64,000 nt of DNA from Polynucleobacter sp. AP-Elch-400A-B2. GTDB taxonomy: Bacteria > Pseudomonadota > Gammaproteobacteria > Burkholderiales > Burkholderiaceae. Shown here piece by piece: positions 60,624 to 64,000 of this stretch; the first letter of the stretch is position 1; each line of letters opens with the position of its first letter. A program made the translations under genes and the position numbers. The notes under the pieces were generated by a model, which saw nothing but the letters and a program-made list of their open reading frames with translations, did no database searches and was not told the origin of the DNA. The stretch spans positions 664,370 through 728,369 of the forward strand of contig NZ_CP061317.1 in NCBI RefSeq assembly GCF_018688355.1, in the 5' to 3' direction.

Positions 60624-61622
60624 TTAATCAATTTTAACGTTGGCTGATTTCACGGCCTTCTCCCATTTGGCATGTTCGCTTTGTGTGATCACAGTTAATT
60701 GTTCAGAGTTAGCAAATTGAGGATGGATACCTTGGTTTGCTAGACGATTCTTAAAGTCGGGATTGGTCAAAATCTTCCGAATTTCTCTTTCCAGTTTTGC
60801 AGTAATAGCTGGAGATGTTCCTTTAGGAGCAAAGATGGCATACAAGTTTTCCACATCAAATTGCTTCATACCATCTTGACCCAAGGTGGGGACATTGGGC
60901 ATTAATGGTGAACGTTCGGGCGCGGCAATCGCAATGGGGCGCAACTTACCGCTTTGAATATGTGGCAGAGATGCTGTCACGCTATCAAACATCATGAGTG
61001 TGTTGCCAGCAATTAAATCGGGTAGTGCAAAAGAGCTACCTTTGTAAGGGATGTGGGTACCAGCAGCACCAATCCGCTGCATGAACATTGTTGACTCCAG
61101 GTGAGAGAGACTGCCGTTACCTTGGGATGCGTAATTAAACTCTCCCTTTTTAGATTTAATAAAGGCAATGAGTTCAGGTAAATTCTTAGCGGGTACCGAT
61201 GGGTTTACTACGATCAGATGCGGTATCGAACCCACGAGCGCGATGGACGCAAAGTCTTTGGTGAGATCTGCGGGTGGATTTTTGAAAAGTGCTTGAGAAA
61301 TCGACTGATTGGTGAGTGCGCTAAAAAGTAGGGTGTAGCCATCAGGCGCAGCCTTAGCGGCCGCCCCTAAAGCAATCATGCCGCCAGCACCTGGTTTATT
61401 TTCAATCACAATCGGTTGGCCTAATGCCTCTCCAAGCGGAACGCCAATAGCGCGCGCAAATACATCAGTGGAGCCGCCAGCAGGAAAAGGCAGGATGGCG
61501 ATGATTGGTTTCTTGGGCCAATCTGCATCTGATGCTGCCAAGGCGTTGCCGCACAGAATCGTTGTGATTACACAGGCTAAGAGTGCTTGGGCAGTTTTGA
61601 GCTTGAGGTGATTCATGTTCAT
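60624..61622 (-). CDS. Bug/TctC family substrate-binding protein
   Basis: About 332 residues with signal peptide (cleavage near GNALA-ASD), PKKPIIAILPFPAGGSTDVF, IVIENKPGAGGMIALGAAAK and IPYKGSSFALPDLIAG. Start taken at ATG 61622 (MNMNHLKLK); ATG 61616 is nearly equivalent, and a longer frame adds residues that do not fit a signal peptide. It lies behind the gamma-glutamyltransferase gene on the same strand order but with a 50-base gap. Ligand unknown. Confidence 0.9.
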   Translation of the reverse strand: MNMNHLKLKTAQALLACVITTILCGNALAASDADWPKKPIIAILPFPAGGSTDVFARAIGVPLGEALGQPIVIENKPGAGGMIALGAAAKAAPDGYTLLFSALTNQSISQALFKNPPADLTKDFASIALVGSIPHLIVVNPSVPAKNLPELIAFIKSKKGEFNYASQGNGSLSHLESTMFMQRIGAAGTHIPYKGSSFALPDLIAGNTLMMFDSVTASLPHIQSGKLRPIAIAAPERSPLMPNVPTLGQDGMKQFDVENLYAIFAPKGTSPAITAKLEREIRKILTNPDFKNRLANQGIHPQFANSEQLTVITQSEHAKWEKAVKSANVKID

Positions 61623-61793
61623 ATTCTTTAAGTGAAAAATAGTTTGCTTTAGGAGACTACTGATCACTCAAGCTTAAAGCAGTAGTGATCTGGAAAACAG
61701 TTTCTTTGATGCTAAATCAGAAATTGGTGCTCACAATGAGTGCATGCCACCCATTTTTGAACTCTTTTCCCCCATTTCAGTGAAGTGAGTTAA

Positions 61794-62519
61794 CTAATTA
61801 AACAGGTGGTACAAAATTGGAATAGCTACAGCACTGATGACGCCATTCATGCCCATGGCGAGACTGGCGTAAGCCCCTGCCTCAGGATGAATGCTAAATG
61901 CACGTGAGGTACCAATACCATGCGCACCAATACCAATAGCAAAGCCACGTTGCCACCATGCTTTCATACCCAGGGCATTCAGAATAAAGGGCGCCAGAAT
62001 AGCGCCGAGGATTCCGGTAGTGACGGCAAAGATGGCGGTCAAAGTAGGGGATACGCCGATACGCTCAGCAATACCCATCGCAATCGGCGCGGTAACGGAT
62101 TTGGGATACATCGCACCCGTAATGCTGGAGTCAGCCCCTAATAATTTAGCGATGTTTACAGCGCCAATAATAGATACCAAGCCACCCGCCATTAAAGATG
62201 CTAGCAAGGGAAGGGATCGACCCTTCAAGCTGCTTAAGCCCCTATAGATGGGTATGGCTAAAGAGACGGTTGCTGAGCCTAATAAGAAATGAATAAATTG
62301 CGCACCTTCAAAGTAGGTGGAATAGGGCATTTCAATAAATTGAATAATGCTGGCCACCAGAATGATGGCGATTGCTACCGGGTTTGCTAAAGGATTCTGT
62401 TTGGAAGTCTTATAAATCGACAGACCTATTTGATAGGCTGCCAAAGTAATAAAGAGGGCGAATAAAGGGCTGCCTGAGAGATAAACCCAAATCTCCACAA
62501 TCGAATGTTTTTCGTTCAT
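61794..62519 (-). CDS. lrgB: LrgB family membrane protein
   Basis: A 241-residue polytopic protein of the LrgB/CidB family. Hallmarks are GSATVSLAIPIYRGLSSLKG, YPKSVTAPIAMGIAERIGVS and GAHGIGTSRAF. Family members act with an LrgA-type partner in control of lysis or transport of small metabolites such as pyruvate or glycolate. Its start overlaps lrgA by four bases. Confidence 0.92.
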   Translation of the reverse strand: MNEKHSIVEIWVYLSGSPLFALFITLAAYQIGLSIYKTSKQNPLANPVAIAIILVASIIQFIEMPYSTYFEGAQFIHFLLGSATVSLAIPIYRGLSSLKGRSLPLLASLMAGGLVSIIGAVNIAKLLGADSSITGAMYPKSVTAPIAMGIAERIGVSPTLTAIFAVTTGILGAILAPFILNALGMKAWWQRGFAIGIGAHGIGTSRAFSIHPEAGAYASLAMGMNGVISAVAIPILYHLFN

Positions 62520-62869
62520 TGCCCAGTCTCTGTTGGCTTTGGGCTCAAAAAGCGGACAACTATCGCGCTGGTGGCAATCGTCAGGATTACGCTACCGACC
62601 AAGGCGCTGATGATGGCTAGGGCGTTAGCCTTCAGTTGGGGCAAAAATAGCACCACCCCAACGGCCGCAGGAACAAATAGAAGGCCAAGGTACTGGCTAA
62701 AACTGTCCGCCACCAATGCAAGTTCATGGCCAATGCCCTTGCGGAGCACCAGCCAAATAATGAGTAGCACCAAGCCAATCACGGGGCCCGGAAGGGTGGG
62801 AAGGACGAACTTGGATATAAGCTCACCCAGGCTTTGAAAGAGAAGGATTTGGACTAGGCCGGAGATCAT
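62516..62869 (-). CDS. lrgA: CidA/LrgA family membrane protein
   Basis: A 117-residue holin-like protein with four hydrophobic segments (GLVQILLFQSLGELISKFVL, GPVIGLVLLIIWLVL, LFVPAAVGVVLFLPQL). Upstream partner of lrgB; divergent from the molybdenum hydroxylase operon. Confidence 0.9.
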   Translation of the reverse strand: MISGLVQILLFQSLGELISKFVLPTLPGPVIGLVLLIIWLVLRKGIGHELALVADSFSQYLGLLFVPAAVGVVLFLPQLKANALAIISALVGSVILTIATSAIVVRFLSPKPTETGQ

Positions 62870-63000
62870 GGCTTGATCTTACTGCTCTGCAATATATGTT
62901 GCAAAGCAATAAATTATTTCTTGGGTAAGATAAACACATCAAAAGCAGGGTCTTTATCTATTGGATAGGACTTTATACAAAAACACTAGGGAGAGCGCTC

Positions 63001-63450
63001 ATGGCCGACTTAAACGTCAACGGTAAGAAGTACAAGGTGGATGTTGATCCAGAAACCCCTTTATTGTGGGCGATACGTGATCATGTTGGATTAACAGGTA
63101 CTAAATATGGTTGCGGTGTAGGTCAGTGCGGTGCATGTACTGTTTTATTTGATGGTCAGGCCATTCGGAGTTGTTCAATTCCGGTGAGCGCAGCTGTAGG
63201 TAAGAAGATTGAAACAATTGAGAGCTTAGAAAAAAATGGCCAGCTCTCTAAAGTGCAAAAAGCATGGGTAGACAATCAGGTACCGCAATGTGGTTACTGT
63301 CAGTCTGGCATGGTGATGGCAACTACGGCTCTATTACGCAACACCCCAAAGCCGACTGATGCGCAGATTGATGCTGCCGTAACGAATATCTGCCGCTGCG
63401 GAACCTTCCAACAAGTGCGTGATGCTATTCATGCTGTGAGCAAGGCATAA
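63001..63450 (+). CDS. iorA: (2Fe-2S)-binding small subunit of an isoquinoline 1-oxidoreductase-type enzyme
   Basis: A 149-residue subunit with two iron-sulfur clusters. The plant-ferredoxin motif GTKYGCGVGQCGACTVLFDG is at about residues 35-55 and the second cluster ligands are in PQCGYCQSGMVM and ICRCGTFQQVRDAI. In such xanthine-dehydrogenase-family enzymes it passes electrons from the Mo site. The large subunit gene follows nine bases later. Substrate may be an aldehyde or N-heterocycle. Confidence 0.92.
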   Translation: MADLNVNGKKYKVDVDPETPLLWAIRDHVGLTGTKYGCGVGQCGACTVLFDGQAIRSCSIPVSAAVGKKIETIESLEKNGQLSKVQKAWVDNQVPQCGYCQSGMVMATTALLRNTPKPTDAQIDAAVTNICRCGTFQQVRDAIHAVSKA

Positions 63451-63459
63451 GGAGCAATC

Positions 63460-64000
63460 ATGACTAAAACTATTAATACAAATACTTCACGTCGCCACTT
63501 TATTGTTGGCTCAAGTGCGATTGCAACTGGATTAGCAATCGGCTTTGATTTCTCTTTCATCTCATCAGCGAATGCTGCTATGGGTACTGGCACGACGGCT
63601 ATGACTCCCCTCGCAACACCAGAGATTGGTGTTTGGGTAGTCATTAAGCCAAACGATGACATCGTTGTGCGTATCGTTCGCTCTGAGATGGGTCAAGGAA
63701 CGATTACCGGCTTAGCCCAGATGGTTGCAGAAGAATTACAGTGCAACTGGAAAAAAGTATCTTATGAATACCCATCTCCAGGAGAGAGTCTCAAGCGTAA
63801 GCAAGCATGGGGAAGTTACTCCACTGGTGGAAGCCGTGGTATTCGTACTTCTGAACAGTATGTTCGTAAGGGTGGAGCAGCTGCTCGCATCATGTTGGTT
63901 CAAGCTGCAGCCAATCAATGGAATGTTCCGGCATCCGAGTGTGTAGCTAAAGATAGCATCATTACGCACACCCCATCTGGTCGTAAAACTACCTTTGGTA
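63460..64000 (+). CDS. iorB: Molybdopterin-binding large subunit, xanthine dehydrogenase family (IorB-like), cut by window end
   Basis: The first 180 residues of a large subunit; the gene runs past base 64000. It begins with a twin-arginine leader (TSRRHFIVGSSAIATGLAIG), so the enzyme is exported after folding with its cofactor. Then EIGVWVVIKPNDDIVVRIVR, SEMGQGTITGLAQMVAEEL and GGSRGIRTSEQYVRKGGAAA match the IorB family. ATG 63460 follows AAGGAGCA. Electrons probably go to a cytochrome c encoded further right. Confidence 0.9.
   Translation, partial: MTKTINTNTSRRHFIVGSSAIATGLAIGFDFSFISSANAAMGTGTTAMTPLATPEIGVWVVIKPNDDIVVRIVRSEMGQGTITGLAQMVAEELQCNWKKVSYEYPSPGESLKRKQAWGSYSTGGSRGIRTSEQYVRKGGAAARIMLVQAAANQWNVPASECVAKDSIITHTPSGRKTTFG

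Overview
The window looks like a chromosomal segment of a betaproteobacterium of the Burkholderiaceae, most likely Polynucleobacter or a close relative. This is inferred from the moderate GC content, the many orphan Bug/TctC-type substrate-binding proteins, a DUF3422 protein, flavocytochrome c sulfide dehydrogenase genes, and the scpB-rluB-rimP-nusA-infB-rbfA-truB-typA block. No database search was possible, so the placement is by family recognition only. Coding density is high. No intergenic stretch exceeds 300 bases, and I saw no insertion sequence, integrase, phage gene or CRISPR array.

Left part (1-21950): a probable organic-acid or sugar-acid catabolic cluster (Bug protein, muconate-cycloisomerase-like enzyme, hydroxyacyl-CoA-dehydrogenase-like enzyme, SMP-30 lactonase, GntR regulator, malate/lactate-type dehydrogenase, second Bug protein). 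Next come a pirin, a membrane-anchored TAXI protein with a DUF3422 partner, a sulfide dehydrogenase pair, and a three-gene overlapping operon of ArnT-like glycosyltransferase, sialidase-like protein and membrane protein. A minus-strand run follows (fabI, chrA, MaoC-like hydratase, MmgE/PrpD, CitE-like lyase, Bug protein) that resembles itaconate/mesaconate breakdown without its CoA-transferase.

Middle part (21995-42637): a yejABEF peptide importer, an NlpC/P60 protein that has lost its catalytic cysteine, a Tat-type patatin lipoprotein, then housekeeping genes for chromosome segregation, rRNA modification, transcription and translation, with a structured leader RNA and terminator ahead of rimP, followed by typA and tex.

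Right part (42640-64000): a Phd/VapC toxin-antitoxin pair, modA, and an arsR-arsC-acr3 operon, the first and last with clear palindromic operators. After UspA, TSUP, RluA-type and Dus genes comes tRNA-His with a near-consensus promoter. Directly downstream lies an AT-rich block (50159-56015) with a PgaC-like glycosyltransferase, an outer-membrane barrel, a diguanylate cyclase and two HD-GYP proteins. The two HD-GYP genes share a 20-bp palindrome (ATACTC-N8-GAGTAT) close to their start codons, and one has a long 14/21-residue coiled-coil repeat at its N-terminus. I consider this exopolysaccharide/c-di-GMP module the most interesting part of the window. The end holds a SUMF1-like protein, a PIF1-like helicase, an antitoxin gene broken by an amber codon, a gamma-glutamyltransferase, another Bug protein, LrgAB, and the start of an isoquinoline-oxidoreductase-type molybdenum hydroxylase operon cut by the window end.
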